Notes: generated by a model from the sequence alone, not told the origin. A stretch of DNA of 64,000 bases from Clostridium sp. 1001275B_160808_H3 (GCF_015550425.1 NZ_JADNAT010000002.1:124001-188000), one strand, 5' to 3'; positions 1 to 9,450 are shown, counted from the stretch's first letter. A program made the numbers and translations.

Positions 1-186
1 GGTAATTTTACTGATAGAACAAAGATCGTTGCATTGACAATTGGAGAAGTAATAGAACTACTAGAAAAACAAATTAAATACAACAAGATATATAATGAAG
101 TGATAAATGAATTTAATATAAAAGATTTAGATTTGATTAATAATAACTGGCGTTATAGATTTACAAAGGCTATATTTGAAAGATAA
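1..186 (+). CDS. C-terminal fragment of an unidentified protein
   Basis: Frame 1 is open from the first base of the window to a TAA at 184-186, giving 61 residues that end in WRYRFTKAIFER. The fragment is charged, rich in Ile/Lys/Asn and probably helical, with no membrane segment. I do not recognise the family and the start lies outside the window. A hairpin follows at 220-241. The reading frame itself is well supported by uninterrupted coding character; function is unknown. Confidence 0.6.
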   Translation, partial: GNFTDRTKIVALTIGEVIELLEKQIKYNKIYNEVINEFNIKDLDLINNNWRYRFTKAIFER

Positions 187-219
187 AATTAATTGCTTAA
201 GTATAATAATTTAACCTTA

Positions 220-241
220 ATCTGCTTTAAGGCAAGCAGAT
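220..241 (+). terminator. Hairpin after the first gene, probable terminator
   Basis: Arms ATCTGCTT and AAGCAGAT pair perfectly around a 6-nt loop. The U-rich stretch comes only after about 20 bases, so it is a weak or imperfect intrinsic terminator. The rest of 187-572 holds nothing else I can call except the dgt promoter. Confidence 0.45.
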
Positions 242-497
242 GATAATAAAATCATTTGTTTTAATTTTTTTAATAATTAATTTATCAATATGATATTGAC
301 AGAATAAAAGAAAATTAAAATTAGAAGAAGTATTGATTTTAATAATCTTTTAAAATTATAGATAACTAATATTATTAAGATATTTAAGAAAAAATATTAT
401 ATTGTAAGTAATTATGAATAAGAATGATTAAAATATTTTAAAAGGTAGCACATTATAAAATTTATTGTATGATTAATCAAAAGGATATAGTTAAATT

Positions 498-527
498 TTG
501 GATTTTTACCACAAATGATGATATAAT
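498..527 (+). promoter_or_regulatory. Predicted sigma-A promoter of the dGTPase gene
   Basis: TATAAT at 522-527 is preceded by TG one base upstream (extended -10) and, 18 bases further up, by TTGGAT at 498-503. The start codon lies about 45 bases downstream, behind an AAGGAG ribosome binding site. Confidence 0.55.
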
Positions 528-572
528 ATGGATATTAAAGGGTGTTAAATCGTATATTTTAAGGAGAATTAT

Positions 573-2123
573 ATGAAGGAAAATGTTTTCAAGGCTGTGC
601 CAGAGTATTCAAAAAGATTAAAAGAAGAGAAAAGACATAATATTAGAAATGAATTTGAACGTGATAGGGATAGAGTGATGTATTCTAAACCATTTAGAAG
701 ATTAAGTGGAAAAACACAAATATTTTTAGCAGGAAAAGATGATCATACAAGAACAAGATTAACTCACACATTACAAGTATCACAAATAGGTAGAACTATA
801 GCTAGAGCAGTGGGGGTAGATGAGATATTAGTTGAGTCAATAGCTTTAGCACATGATATCGGACATACACCATTTGGACATGTAGGAGAAAGAATACTTG
901 ATAAAATAATGAGAGGATGTTATCCAATTAGAGAATATAATTTACCAGAAATTTTAAAGGGAAATGAAGGATTTAAACATAATTATCAAGGTGTCAGAGT
1001 AGCAACGAATTTATATTCTTATCTTAATTTAACAGATTATACATTATGGGGAATTTTAAATCATAGCGGGTTAAAATATGATAAATGTAAGATGAAGTCT
1101 TTTGCGAAAGAGGACGAGTGTAAGTATTGTTTATATAGAAATGAAAAAGATTTAAAATGCAAAATAGAGAATGAAGATGATTTAAATTACTATATAAATA
1201 TGAAAAATGAAAATGGACTTAATGTATTAAGTGGGATAGAAGAATCATGGACTTTTGAAGCATATGTTGTAGCCATAGCAGATGAGATAGCGCAAAGACA
1301 TCATGATATTGAGGATGCAATAGAATATAATCTTCTATCTAGAGAATTTCTAAAAAGATATATTGAAAATTTATTAGAGTTTAATCAAAAAAAAGAAAGT
1401 TTATTATTAAAGAAATACCTTGAACAAGAAAAAGTAAGAAGAGATAGAGAGTGGACTAAAGATGTGCAACAAGTGATAGAAGATTTTAAAAATATCGATT
1501 CATCTGTTGAAAAGGATATATTTGAAAGCCTTTTATCTAAATTTCTTGTTAATTTTATTACAACTGATGTAATATATAATTTGAAATACATATTTGAAGA
1601 TTTAAAAGAAAAATATAAAATAAATGAAATAGAAGATTTTATGAAATATAAAAGCAGTATAGGTAAAGAAATAAGGCATATTTTTAAAGAAACTAGTTTT
1701 TATACAAAAGAAATGTATAGTTTTGATAAAAAATTAAAAAAGTTATTAAGAAATAGAATATTAAATTCACAAGAGGCACAAAAGATGGATGGAATTGGTG
1801 ATTACGTTATTAGAGAAACTTTTAAAGCTTTAGTAATTAATCAACAATTATTGCCTGATAAGTCTATAGTACGAATATTTAAAGATTTCTATTTAGAAAG
1901 ATATGGGGAATTATATTCAGAAAAAATGAAGGAATGTGAATTTATGGTTGATAAAGAATACAATGTTGGGAATATGAGAAATGAGTTAAATAATATGTAT
2001 TACAATGATAATAAAGAGGAATTTAATGTTATTTTACTTAGAAATATCTGTGATTATATTTCAGGAATGACAGATAAGTTTATTATTGAGTTACATCGAG
2101 AATTATATAATATAACATATTAA
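573..2123 (+). CDS. dgt: dGTP triphosphohydrolase (HD domain) with inserted Cys cluster
   Basis: Predicted to hydrolyse dGTP to deoxyguanosine and triphosphate in the cytoplasm. The HD metal site is visible: His65 in RTRLTHTLQ, His94-Asp95 in ALAHDIGHTPFGH, and a later Asp in AIADEIAQRHHD. The N-terminal YSKPFRRLSGKTQ segment is typical of Dgt. ATG follows AAGGAG by a normal gap. At 516 residues it is much longer than the roughly 340-residue clostridial dgt that normally precedes dnaG; here neither dnaG nor rpoD follows, so it may be a second, accessory dGTPase. Residues 172-196 carry four cysteines (C172, C183, C186, C196), suggesting a metal-binding insertion. Family assignment is firm; a role beyond housekeeping is inference from the helicase and NUDIX neighbours. 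Confidence 0.92.
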   Translation: MKENVFKAVPEYSKRLKEEKRHNIRNEFERDRDRVMYSKPFRRLSGKTQIFLAGKDDHTRTRLTHTLQVSQIGRTIARAVGVDEILVESIALAHDIGHTPFGHVGERILDKIMRGCYPIREYNLPEILKGNEGFKHNYQGVRVATNLYSYLNLTDYTLWGILNHSGLKYDKCKMKSFAKEDECKYCLYRNEKDLKCKIENEDDLNYYINMKNENGLNVLSGIEESWTFEAYVVAIADEIAQRHHDIEDAIEYNLLSREFLKRYIENLLEFNQKKESLLLKKYLEQEKVRRDREWTKDVQQVIEDFKNIDSSVEKDIFESLLSKFLVNFITTDVIYNLKYIFEDLKEKYKINEIEDFMKYKSSIGKEIRHIFKETSFYTKEMYSFDKKLKKLLRNRILNSQEAQKMDGIGDYVIRETFKALVINQQLLPDKSIVRIFKDFYLERYGELYSEKMKECEFMVDKEYNVGNMRNELNNMYYNDNKEEFNVILLRNICDYISGMTDKFIIELHRELYNITY

Positions 2124-2293
2124 TTTTTACTAAATTTTTAGTATAATATATGATTAATTGGTAGTGTTTTGGAAGTTAAAACTAGGATTTAAATTTATAA
2201 TCGATGGGTTTTATATTTTGTAGATGTCTCTATTAATAAGAATCTGTATAGTTGTAGGTAAGTTATATTAATATAAAATAGGTGGGAATTTCA

Positions 2294-5200
2294 TTGAAGC
2301 AAGGATTATATGAACAAGTAATAAACACAGAAATACAAGAACAACTAAAAAGTTTAGAAAATGAAAAGTTTATTATAGAGAAAAGTAAAATAGATAATGA
2401 AGAAGCAAAGGCAATTCTTTCTCAATACATATCAAAAGTTATTAGAAAATCTCTAAATTACATAAGAGATAAAGAAAAGGAAGATAGTGATAAACTATTA
2501 AAGCAAATAGAAGCTTGTAATAATATTATTAACATACTAAGTGAAGTGTCAAATGAAGATGATATTAAGAAATATGAAATAGATAAAAATGGAGAAATGC
2601 TTAATGCTTTATATAGTAAGATTAACAATAAAAAGGCTTTAAAGAAAGAAAAGTCAGTAAGACCAGTAACTCCTTTATCTCAAAGTTCTTTATTTACAGG
2701 GGCTTCCTTAGAGCCTAATATGCTTGGAGAATTAAACAAGGAGATATTAACCTCTGATTCTATAGATTTATTAGTTTCCTTTATAAAGTGGAGTGGACTT
2801 AGATGTATAATTGAAAGTTTGAAAGAAGCTACAATGGCTGGAAAAAAGTTAAGAATAATTACAACTTCTTATATGGGAGCTACTGATGTAAAGGCAATAG
2901 AGGAGTTAAGTAAGCTAGCAAATACAGAAATTAAAATATCTTATGATACAGAAAGAACTAGGCTTCATGCAAAAGCTTATATGTTCAAAAGAGATACAGG
3001 TTTTACTACTGCGTATATTGGATCATCTAATCTTTCTAATGCGGCTTTAACTTCAGGTTTAGAATGGAATATAAAAATAACAGAGCAGGATTCTTTTGAT
3101 ATTATAAAGAAGTTTGAAGCTACTTTTGAAAGCTATTGGAATGATGGTGAGTTCGTATCTTACTTAGGTACTGAAGAAGATAAAAATATATTAAAGAAAT
3201 CATTATATAAGGAAAAAAGAATAGATGAGGATGAGCTGAATTTTTCTTTTGACATAAGACCATATGCTTATCAAAAGGAGATTTTAGATAAGTTAAGAGT
3301 TGAAAGAGAAATATTTAATAAAAATAAAAATCTTGTTATTGCAGCAACAGGAGTAGGTAAAACCGTAATTTCAGCTTTTGATTATAAGAATTTCTGTAAA
3401 AAAAATAAGAAAGAGCCAAATAGATTATTATTTGTTGTTCATCGTGAAGAAATTCTTAAGCAAGCAAGGGATACTTTTAGAGTAATTCTTAAGGATAATA
3501 ATTTTGGTGATTTAATGGTAGGTGGTAATCTTCCAAATAGTTTAGAACATTTATTTGTATCTATTCAAAGTTTAAACAGTAAGGATTTATGTGAAATAAC
3601 TACAGAAGATTATTATGACTTTATTATAGTAGATGAATTTCATCATGCAGCAGCTCCATCTTATCAAAGATTATTAAATTACTATAAGCCAAAGATTTTA
3701 TTAGGTTTAACAGCAACGCCAGAAAGAGCTGATAATAAGGATATATTTAAGTATTTTGAAGATAGAATTTCTGGTGAAATAAGATTACCAGAAGCCATTG
3801 ATAGAAAGCTATTAAGTCCATTTCAGTATTTTGTAGTATCTGACTCTGTTGACTTAACTAAAATAAAATGGCAAAGGAAGGGTTATAATTTATCTGAGTT
3901 AAGTAATGTTTATACAGGAAATGATATAAGAGTAAATGAGATAGTAACTGCATTAAAAAAGTATGTAACAGATATAGATGATGTTATAGGTTTAGGCTTT
4001 TGTGTAAGTAAAGAACATGCTAATTTTATGGCTAAAAGGTTTAATGAATTAGGAATTGAATCCATAGCGTTAACAGATGAGAGTAGGAAAGAAGAAAGAG
4101 CAGAAGCTAAGAGTAAATTAGTAAATAAAGAAATTAAATTCATATTTGTTGTTGATTTATATAATGAGGGTGTGGATATTCCAGAAATTAATACAATATT
4201 ATTTTTAAGACCAACTGAAAGTTTAACAGTATTTTTGCAACAACTTGGAAGAGGTTTAAGATTACATGAAGATAAAGAATGTTTAACTGTTTTAGACTTT
4301 GTAGGGCAAGCTCATAAAAATTATGATTTTGAGGAAAAGTTTAGAGCTTTAATTGGCAGAAGTAAAAGTTCAGTAAAAGATTATATTGAAAATGGATTTT
4401 TAACTTTACCTAAAGGTTGTTACATCCAATTAGAAAAAGAAGCTAAAGAGTATATACTAAGAAATATAAAGTCTGCAACCAATTCTAAAATAAATTTAAT
4501 TAATAAGCTCAAAGCATTTAAAATAGATACAGATTTAGAATTAACTTTAGAAAACTTTTTAGATTATCATAATTTATCTTTAACAGATTTTTATGGTAGC
4601 ACTAGAGATAGAAGCTTTTCTAGGATGTGTGTATTAGCAGAACAAAGAAAAGATTTTAATAATGAGAATGAAGAAGAAATAACAAAGAAACTATACAATT
4701 TGTTATTTATAAACTCTAGAAGATTTATAGCCTTTATGATAGATTTAATAAACAATAATAGTGATATCAGTAATACTCAATTTACTAAAGAAGAAGAGTT
4801 AATGCTAAATATGATGTATTACACTTTTTATAATGATGCGCCAGAAAAGGTTGGCTTATCATCATTAAAGCAAGGGATTAATAGACTTCTTAATAATAAG
4901 ACTATGATGAAGGAAGCTTGTGATATATTAAGTTATAATTATAGACATCTTGAATTTGTAGATAAAAAGGTAGAGTTAGGTTTTGAATGTCCTTTAGATT
5001 TACATTGTGATTATTCAACTGATGTAATAATGGCTGCCTTTGGTTATTATAATGAAGTTAAAAAACCTGCCTTTAGAGAAGGAGTTAAATACTTTGAAGA
5101 TAAGAAGTTAGATATATTCTTTATTACATTAAATAAAAGTGATAAAGACTTTTCACCTTCAACATTATATGAGGATTATGCTATAAATGAAAAATTATTT

Positions 5201-5461
5201 CATTGGCAAACTCAGTCAAGGACTTCAGTTGAAAGTACAACAGGACAAAGATATATTAATCACTTAAAAACAAAAAATAAAATAGCTCTATTTGTTAGAG
5301 AGTATAAATCAAAAGATGGTCTAACATCTCCATTCACATATTTAGGAACTTGTGAATATAGAAGCCATACTGGAAATAAACCAATAAGCTTTGTATGGGA
5401 ATTAGATGAAGAAATTCCTCCTAAGTTAATTAATAAAGCAAATAAATCAATTATTATTTAA
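2294..5461 (+). CDS. PLD-nuclease / superfamily 2 helicase / DUF3427 protein
   Basis: A large three-part protein of about 1055 residues. An HKD-type PLD nuclease motif (LHAKAYMF with GSSNLS) lies near residue 225. An SF2 helicase follows with Walker A ATGVGKT near 350, DEFHHA near 447, TATPERAD, and motif VI QQLGRGLR near 648. The C-terminal third matches the DUF3427 region found in this architecture. Only one HKD motif is seen, so nuclease activity would need dimerisation. I chose TTG at 2294 because AGGTGG (2280-2285) sits 8 bases before it; the in-frame GTG at 2282 overlaps that site. The NUDIX gene follows after 68 bases. Such helicase-nucleases are suspected of DNA repair or phage defence, but I know of no settled function. 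Confidence 0.88.
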   Translation: MKQGLYEQVINTEIQEQLKSLENEKFIIEKSKIDNEEAKAILSQYISKVIRKSLNYIRDKEKEDSDKLLKQIEACNNIINILSEVSNEDDIKKYEIDKNGEMLNALYSKINNKKALKKEKSVRPVTPLSQSSLFTGASLEPNMLGELNKEILTSDSIDLLVSFIKWSGLRCIIESLKEATMAGKKLRIITTSYMGATDVKAIEELSKLANTEIKISYDTERTRLHAKAYMFKRDTGFTTAYIGSSNLSNAALTSGLEWNIKITEQDSFDIIKKFEATFESYWNDGEFVSYLGTEEDKNILKKSLYKEKRIDEDELNFSFDIRPYAYQKEILDKLRVEREIFNKNKNLVIAATGVGKTVISAFDYKNFCKKNKKEPNRLLFVVHREEILKQARDTFRVILKDNNFGDLMVGGNLPNSLEHLFVSIQSLNSKDLCEITTEDYYDFIIVDEFHHAAAPSYQRLLNYYKPKILLGLTATPERADNKDIFKYFEDRISGEIRLPEAIDRKLLSPFQYFVVSDSVDLTKIKWQRKGYNLSELSNVYTGNDIRVNEIVTALKKYVTDIDDVIGLGFCVSKEHANFMAKRFNELGIESIALTDESRKEERAEAKSKLVNKEIKFIFVVDLYNEGVDIPEINTILFLRPTESLTVFLQQLGRGLRLHEDKECLTVLDFVGQAHKNYDFEEKFRALIGRSKSSVKDYIENGFLTLPKGCYIQLEKEAKEYILRNIKSATNSKINLINKLKAFKIDTDLELTLENFLDYHNLSLTDFYGSTRDRSFSRMCVLAEQRKDFNNENEEEITKKLYNLLFINSRRFIAFMIDLINNNSDISNTQFTKEEELMLNMMYYTFYNDAPEKVGLSSLKQGINRLLNNKTMMKEACDILSYNYRHLEFVDKKVELGFECPLDLHCDYSTDVIMAAFGYYNEVKKPAFREGVKYFEDKKLDIFFITLNKSDKDFSPSTLYEDYAINEKLFHWQTQSRTSVESTTGQRYINHLKTKNKIALFVREYKSKDGLTSPFTYLGTCEYRSHTGNKPISFVWELDEEIPPKLINKANKSIII

Positions 5462-5470
5462 GTAATAAAT

Positions 5471-5502
5471 GTAGTTACCTCATTTAAAAATGTGGTAACT
5501 AC
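5471..5502. repeat. Inverted repeat between helicase and NUDIX genes
   Basis: GTAGTTACC and GGTAACTAC form a perfect 9-bp stem, extended inside by CATTT/AAATG. No U tract follows on either strand, so it is not a classic terminator. It could be an operator or an RNA processing element. A diverged copy lies at 10945-10976. Confidence 0.7.
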
Positions 5503-5529
5503 AAAACTATTTAGAAAAGGAATCAAGAT

Positions 5530-5922
5530 ATGAAAGTAATAGAAGTTGTTGCAGCAATAATAAAAAAGGAAGATAGGATATTTATAACTCGTAGGAGCTA
5601 TGGAGAGTTTGCAGATATGTGGGAATTCCCTGGTGGAAAGATAGAAAGTGGAGAATCACAAGAAGAAGCATTAAAACGAGAAATTAAGGAAGAGCTAGAA
5701 TTAGATATTAACAACTTACAACATCTTACAACAATAGAGTATGATTATCCTACTTTTCATTTAACAATGTATTGTTTTATTTGTGAAATATGTGGCGGTA
5801 CATTGAATTTAAATGCACATAATGATGCAAAGTGGGTATCAATAAATGAATTACCATTATATAAGTGGGTTCCTGCAGATATTGACGTAGTTCAGGAATT
5901 ATTAAGAAGTTACTATAAATAA
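5530..5922 (+). CDS. NUDIX hydrolase, MutT/8-oxo-dGTPase-like
   Basis: A 130-residue single-domain NUDIX protein. The NUDIX box is complete: GGKIESGESQ followed by the REIKEELEL part, fitting G-x5-E-x7-REU-x-EE. Size and the start MKVIEVVAAII are typical of (deoxy)nucleoside triphosphate pyrophosphohydrolases that remove oxidised dGTP. ATG sits behind AGAAAAGGAATC. It directly follows the helicase-nuclease gene and may be cotranscribed with it. Substrate is not proven by sequence. Its upstream region and first 13 codons are repeated in decayed form near 11.0 kb. Confidence 0.9.
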   Translation: MKVIEVVAAIIKKEDRIFITRRSYGEFADMWEFPGGKIESGESQEEALKREIKEELELDINNLQHLTTIEYDYPTFHLTMYCFICEICGGTLNLNAHNDAKWVSINELPLYKWVPADIDVVQELLRSYYK

Positions 5923-5960
5923 ATTTAATATTAATAACGAAAACATAGCATATTTATTTT

Positions 5961-6001
5961 TCCCCCTAAGTAATATTTATTAATTAGATATTTTAGGGGG
6001 A
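5961..6001. terminator. Hairpin terminator after the NUDIX gene
   Basis: TCCCCCTAA and TTAGGGGGA form a perfect 9-bp GC-rich stem around a roughly 23-nt loop, flanked by T-runs on one side and AATAATTTTT on the other. Likely works in both directions. Confidence 0.65.
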
Positions 6002-6073
6002 ATAATTTTTCGAAAATAAAGTTTATAACATATGATTAAATTTTGATTTATGACCAATAATTAATAATGATAT

Positions 6074-6994
6074 ATGAATTTTATGGAAGAAGGCGAATCC
6101 AAAATGGATGTAGTAAATCAAAAGGAATGTATTAAGTTAATAAGGATTTTTATTGATGAAAAATTAGAAGGCGATATTGAAAAAATTAAAGATTTTAACT
6201 TTAATGAATTAAGAGAAGATAAAAAATATGGATGTACATAATATAATAAAAATAAAGGATTTGATGCAGATGATACAATTTTAGCAAGAGCTATTTATTG
6301 TGTTGTTTGGGGGGATGTTTTACCAGATATAAATTTTAATGATATTGGTACAGGAAAAAATTATAGAGGAGACATAATAAATTCATTTAATACTTTATTT
6401 AGCAGAAATTTAAATAAGAAACTAAGTAATATTAGGAATAATAATTATACGGCATTGGAAATAGGAAATGAAAATAAAAGTTTTATAGTAGAAGATGAAA
6501 AATTAAAGGAAAAAATAATTGAATTTCATAAGCTTTATAGAACTATAGGGAATATGGCTCTACTACCTAATAAGAGCAATAAGAATAATAATATAAATCA
6601 ATATAGAGGTGTCAGGTGGAAAGATTACTTTGATAAGTTTCTTTTAGAATTACGATTATATTTTTTATCAGATTATAGTAATAATAAAGGATTTAAGGAA
6701 TTATTAAATTGTAATAGTTTTTATTTTAATAGATTTGAAAAAAGTGAAAGAGGATTTTTAGAATTTTGTAAGTTAAATTTTTTAGATTATTATATTAATA
6801 ATGAAATTAGTTTTGGAGTTAATGATGTCAATAGAGGATTAATATATCCAGGGTGGCAAATGTCAAGCTTTTGGAGCAAAAATGAAAATAACTATAATAA
6901 GTTTGCAGAGAGGTATATTGAAAAATCATCTGAAATTATTAGGTATAGGAGCAATATTATATTAAATAAGTTAGAGGAAAAAGTTTATTTATAA
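6074..6994 (+). pseudogene. Unknown protein gene interrupted by one in-frame stop
   Basis: One frame reads from ATG 6074 (or 6083/6104) to TAA 6992-6994 with a single break, TAA at 6239-6241. The downstream part begins YNKNKGFDADDTILARAIY and continues without another stop, so the two halves look like one gene of about 300 residues hit by a nonsense change (for example TAT to TAA). The intact downstream ORF from a TTG at 6455 has no ribosome binding site. Visible motifs include WGDVLPDI, YRGDIINSFNTLF and FHKLYRTIGNMALLPN, resembling a clostridial hypothetical family whose function I do not know. There are no membrane segments. A sequencing error is the alternative explanation. Confidence 0.7.
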
Positions 6995-7059
6995 TTATGA
7001 AATAGCATTAATAAAAATTATACAAGGTAGTTTTATTTATTTAAAGATATGAACTGTTA

Positions 7060-7109
7060 CTCTTCGAAGCATTACCAGTTTTATTTTGGTATGCTTTGAA
7101 GAGTTTTTT
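7060..7109 (+). terminator. Intrinsic terminator
   Basis: CTCTTCGAAGCATTACC pairs with GGTATGCTTTGAAGAG (one mismatch or wobble) and is followed directly by TTTTTT. It isolates the broken upstream gene from the T-box operon. Confidence 0.85.
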
Positions 7110-7196
7110 GTGCTTACAGAATGGTATAAATGAAGGCTATAATAAAAATAAAAAATTTAGAAAAATATTATTTTTGGTACACATTTTACAGTTGTG

Positions 7197-7205
7197 TGAT
7201 ATAAT
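7197..7205 (+). promoter_or_regulatory. Extended -10 promoter of the T-box leader
   Basis: TGATATAAT, an extended -10 element (TGnTATAAT), lies about 10 bases upstream of the leader. The -35 region has no clear TTGACA match, as is common with extended -10 promoters. Confidence 0.6.
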
Positions 7206-7211
7206 AGTATT

Positions 7212-7532
7212 ATAAAACAAAGTAATCCGATAGGAATTATCGGCTAGGACGAGAAGAGTAAGTTAATGAAAGCTTTCAGAGAGAAACCTCCCTGGGTGTA
7301 AGAGGTTTTAAGTGGATATTAATTGAAGTGCATCTCTGAGCTCTGAATCGAAATTATAGTAGACTTCAGCGGGAACGCCCGTTAAAGCGTTGAGGTATAT
7401 TTGTACCAATAGATTAAGATGTCTTATGGCAGTCGCACAATTTAAAATGAATAATGCGATAGCTTAGATAATTAGAGTGGAACCGCGGAAGTTTACTTCT
7501 GCCTCTAAGTTTTTAGAGGCAGAAGTTTTTTT
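7212..7532 (+). promoter_or_regulatory. T-box riboswitch leader, probably tRNA-Cys specific
   Basis: The conserved T-box AGAGTGGAACCGCGG is at 7474-7488, just before a strong terminator (7496-7531, CTTCTGCCTCTAA arm, then seven T). The antiterminator bulge TGGA pairs with UCCA, so the tRNA must have U73, as tRNA-Cys does; tRNA-Met (A73) would not fit. A TGC triplet at 7329-7331, preceded by GAAG and followed by A on the 3' side of the putative stem I, is the best specifier candidate. The genes downstream make cysteine. Specificity is inference; T-box identity is firm. Confidence 0.9.
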
Positions 7533-7654
7533 ATTTAGGAGCAAGTTAGTTAGGTGTTGTTTAAAAATCTGACTTAACTAGTATGACAATAGGTAAGTTA
7601 AATAAATTTTATAGAAAAATTGAAATTATTATTAATTAAAAATGGAGGGGTATT

Positions 7655-8281
7655 ATGAATTCTGTACAATATTTTGATTCCATAGCTGAAAATTGGAATG
7701 TTATACGAAGTGATTATTTTGAAGAAAGGCTAAAATATAAACTTTTATCAATAACTAATATAAAGGATAAAGTTGTAGCTGATTTAGGGTGCGGGACAGG
7801 CTTTGTTTCTTTGGCATTAGCAAATGAAGCAAGTATAGTATTTTCTGTAGATAATTCAAGCAATATGCTTAAGCAATTAAAGATTAATGCATCTGATAAA
7901 AATTATAAAAACTTGTATCTTATTAAATCTTCACTTGATAATTTAACACTTTTTGATGAATCTGTAGATGCTATTTTTATAAATATGGCACTTCATCATA
8001 TAAAGGATGCAAAAAAGGCTATATCAGAAATGCATAGAGTATTAAAAAAAGATGGGATAGTAATTATATCTGATGTTATGGAGCATGATGGGGAATGGGC
8101 TAGAGAAGAAATGTTTGATGAGTGGCTTGGATTTTCAAATGAGCAAATAAAAAATTGGCTAGAAGAAGCAGGCTTTAATAATATACAAATAGAAAATACA
8201 GATTTAAGCTGCAAAGGTTATTCAAGCAAGGGAGAATATACTGAAACAGGAATCTTTATAGCAAGAGCAACTAGAAAATAA
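7655..8281 (+). CDS. ubiG: SAM-dependent methyltransferase, UbiG type
   Basis: A 208-residue class I methyltransferase. The SAM-binding motif VADLGCGTGFVSLALA is near residues 45-60 and a second acidic motif follows in VFSVDNSSNMLKQL. ATG follows AATGGAGGGG. It is the first gene after the T-box terminator. In clostridia the same gene heads the ubiG-mccBA-luxS operon for converting methionine-derived homocysteine to cysteine; there it is thought to generate S-adenosylhomocysteine from SAM. The methyl acceptor is unknown, and despite the name a role in ubiquinone synthesis is not expected in an anaerobe. Confidence 0.88.
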   Translation: MNSVQYFDSIAENWNVIRSDYFEERLKYKLLSITNIKDKVVADLGCGTGFVSLALANEASIVFSVDNSSNMLKQLKINASDKNYKNLYLIKSSLDNLTLFDESVDAIFINMALHHIKDAKKAISEMHRVLKKDGIVIISDVMEHDGEWAREEMFDEWLGFSNEQIKNWLEEAGFNNIQIENTDLSCKGYSSKGEYTETGIFIARATRK

Positions 8282-8298
8282 TAGGGGGTAATTAGGAG

Positions 8299-9450
8299 AT
8301 GAAAATAGAATCATTGTTAATTCATGGAGGAATAGATGGGGAAGAGAAAACAGGAGCAGTAAATATACCAATATATCAGACTTCAACTTATAAACAACCA
8401 AAGTTTGGTGTAAATAAAGGTTATGAGTATTCGAGAACAGGGAATCCAACAAGAGAGGCTTTAGAAAAACTTGTTTCAGATCTTGAAGAAGGTTATGCAG
8501 GTTTTGGGTTTGCTTCTGGAATGGCAGCTACTACTGCTGTTCTTTCCCTTTTTAAATCAGGTGATAAGATAGTTATTTCAAACAATGTATATGGAGGAAC
8601 CTTTAGAGTTTTAGACAAGGTCTTTAACCATTTTGGAATTAAATATCAATTAGTTGATACTTCTAATTTAGAAGAAGTAAAAAACAGTATTGATGAAACT
8701 GTAATAGCTATTTTTATAGAAAGTCCAACAAATCCTTTAATGGATATAACTAATATTGAAGCAATTTCAAATATAGCTAAAGAAAACGGGATATACACTA
8801 TAGTTGATAACACATTTATGACTCCTTATCTTCAAAAGCCAATTAAACTTGGGGCTGACATAGTAATTCATAGTGCTACTAAGTATCTTGGTGGACATAG
8901 TGACACAGTTTCTGGAGTAGTTGTTGTTAACAGTAAAGATTTAGCTAAAAGACTTCATTTTATTCAAAACTCAACAGGTGGAATTTTATCACCTTTTGAT
9001 TCTTTTATGTTATTAAAAGGCATAAAGACATTAGCTGTCAGAATGGATAGGCATAATGAAAATGCGAAAGTAATTGCTGAATTTTTGAAAAGTAGAGAAG
9101 AAATTGAAAAGGTATATTATCCAGGTCTTAAAGAACACCAAGGACATGAAATTCAAAAGAAACAAGCTAAGGGCTATGGTGGAATGATATCATTTGTTTT
9201 AAAAGAAGGTTATGACTATAAAAAGTTTTTTGAAAGTCTTAAGATAATAACTTTTGCTGAAAGCTTAGGTGGTGTTGAATCATTAATTTGTCATCCAGCT
9301 TCAATGACTCATGCTGCAATACCTTATGAGATAAGACAAAAGGTTGGAATAGTTGATAATTTAATAAGGATATCTATCGGTATAGAAAATGTTGAAGATT
9401 TAATAAAAGATATAGAAAATGCATTAAAGGAGAGTGAGTTAAATGGTTAA
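8299..9450 (+). CDS. mccB: Cystathionine gamma-lyase (MccB), PLP-dependent
   Basis: A 383-residue Cys/Met metabolism PLP enzyme. The Schiff-base lysine is Lys195 in HSATKYLGGHSD; YSRTGNPTREALE near residue 45 and the C-terminal SLGGVESLICHPASMTHA motif are typical. It is expected to split cystathionine into cysteine, 2-oxobutyrate and ammonia; cystathionine gamma-synthase is the alternative from sequence alone, but the neighbouring MccA/LuxS genes favour the lyase. The stop overlaps the luxS start by 8 bases, so the two are translationally coupled. Confidence 0.9.
   Translation: MKIESLLIHGGIDGEEKTGAVNIPIYQTSTYKQPKFGVNKGYEYSRTGNPTREALEKLVSDLEEGYAGFGFASGMAATTAVLSLFKSGDKIVISNNVYGGTFRVLDKVFNHFGIKYQLVDTSNLEEVKNSIDETVIAIFIESPTNPLMDITNIEAISNIAKENGIYTIVDNTFMTPYLQKPIKLGADIVIHSATKYLGGHSDTVSGVVVVNSKDLAKRLHFIQNSTGGILSPFDSFMLLKGIKTLAVRMDRHNENAKVIAEFLKSREEIEKVYYPGLKEHQGHEIQKKQAKGYGGMISFVLKEGYDYKKFFESLKIITFAESLGGVESLICHPASMTHAAIPYEIRQKVGIVDNLIRISIGIENVEDLIKDIENALKESELNG

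Noticed and set aside
573..2123. Housekeeping dgt of the dnaG-rpoD operon
   Set aside because: Neither dnaG nor rpoD follows and the protein is much longer than that type, although a housekeeping role cannot be excluded.
2282..2293. GTG 2282 as start of the helicase gene
   Set aside because: It overlaps the AGGTGG ribosome binding site that serves TTG 2294.
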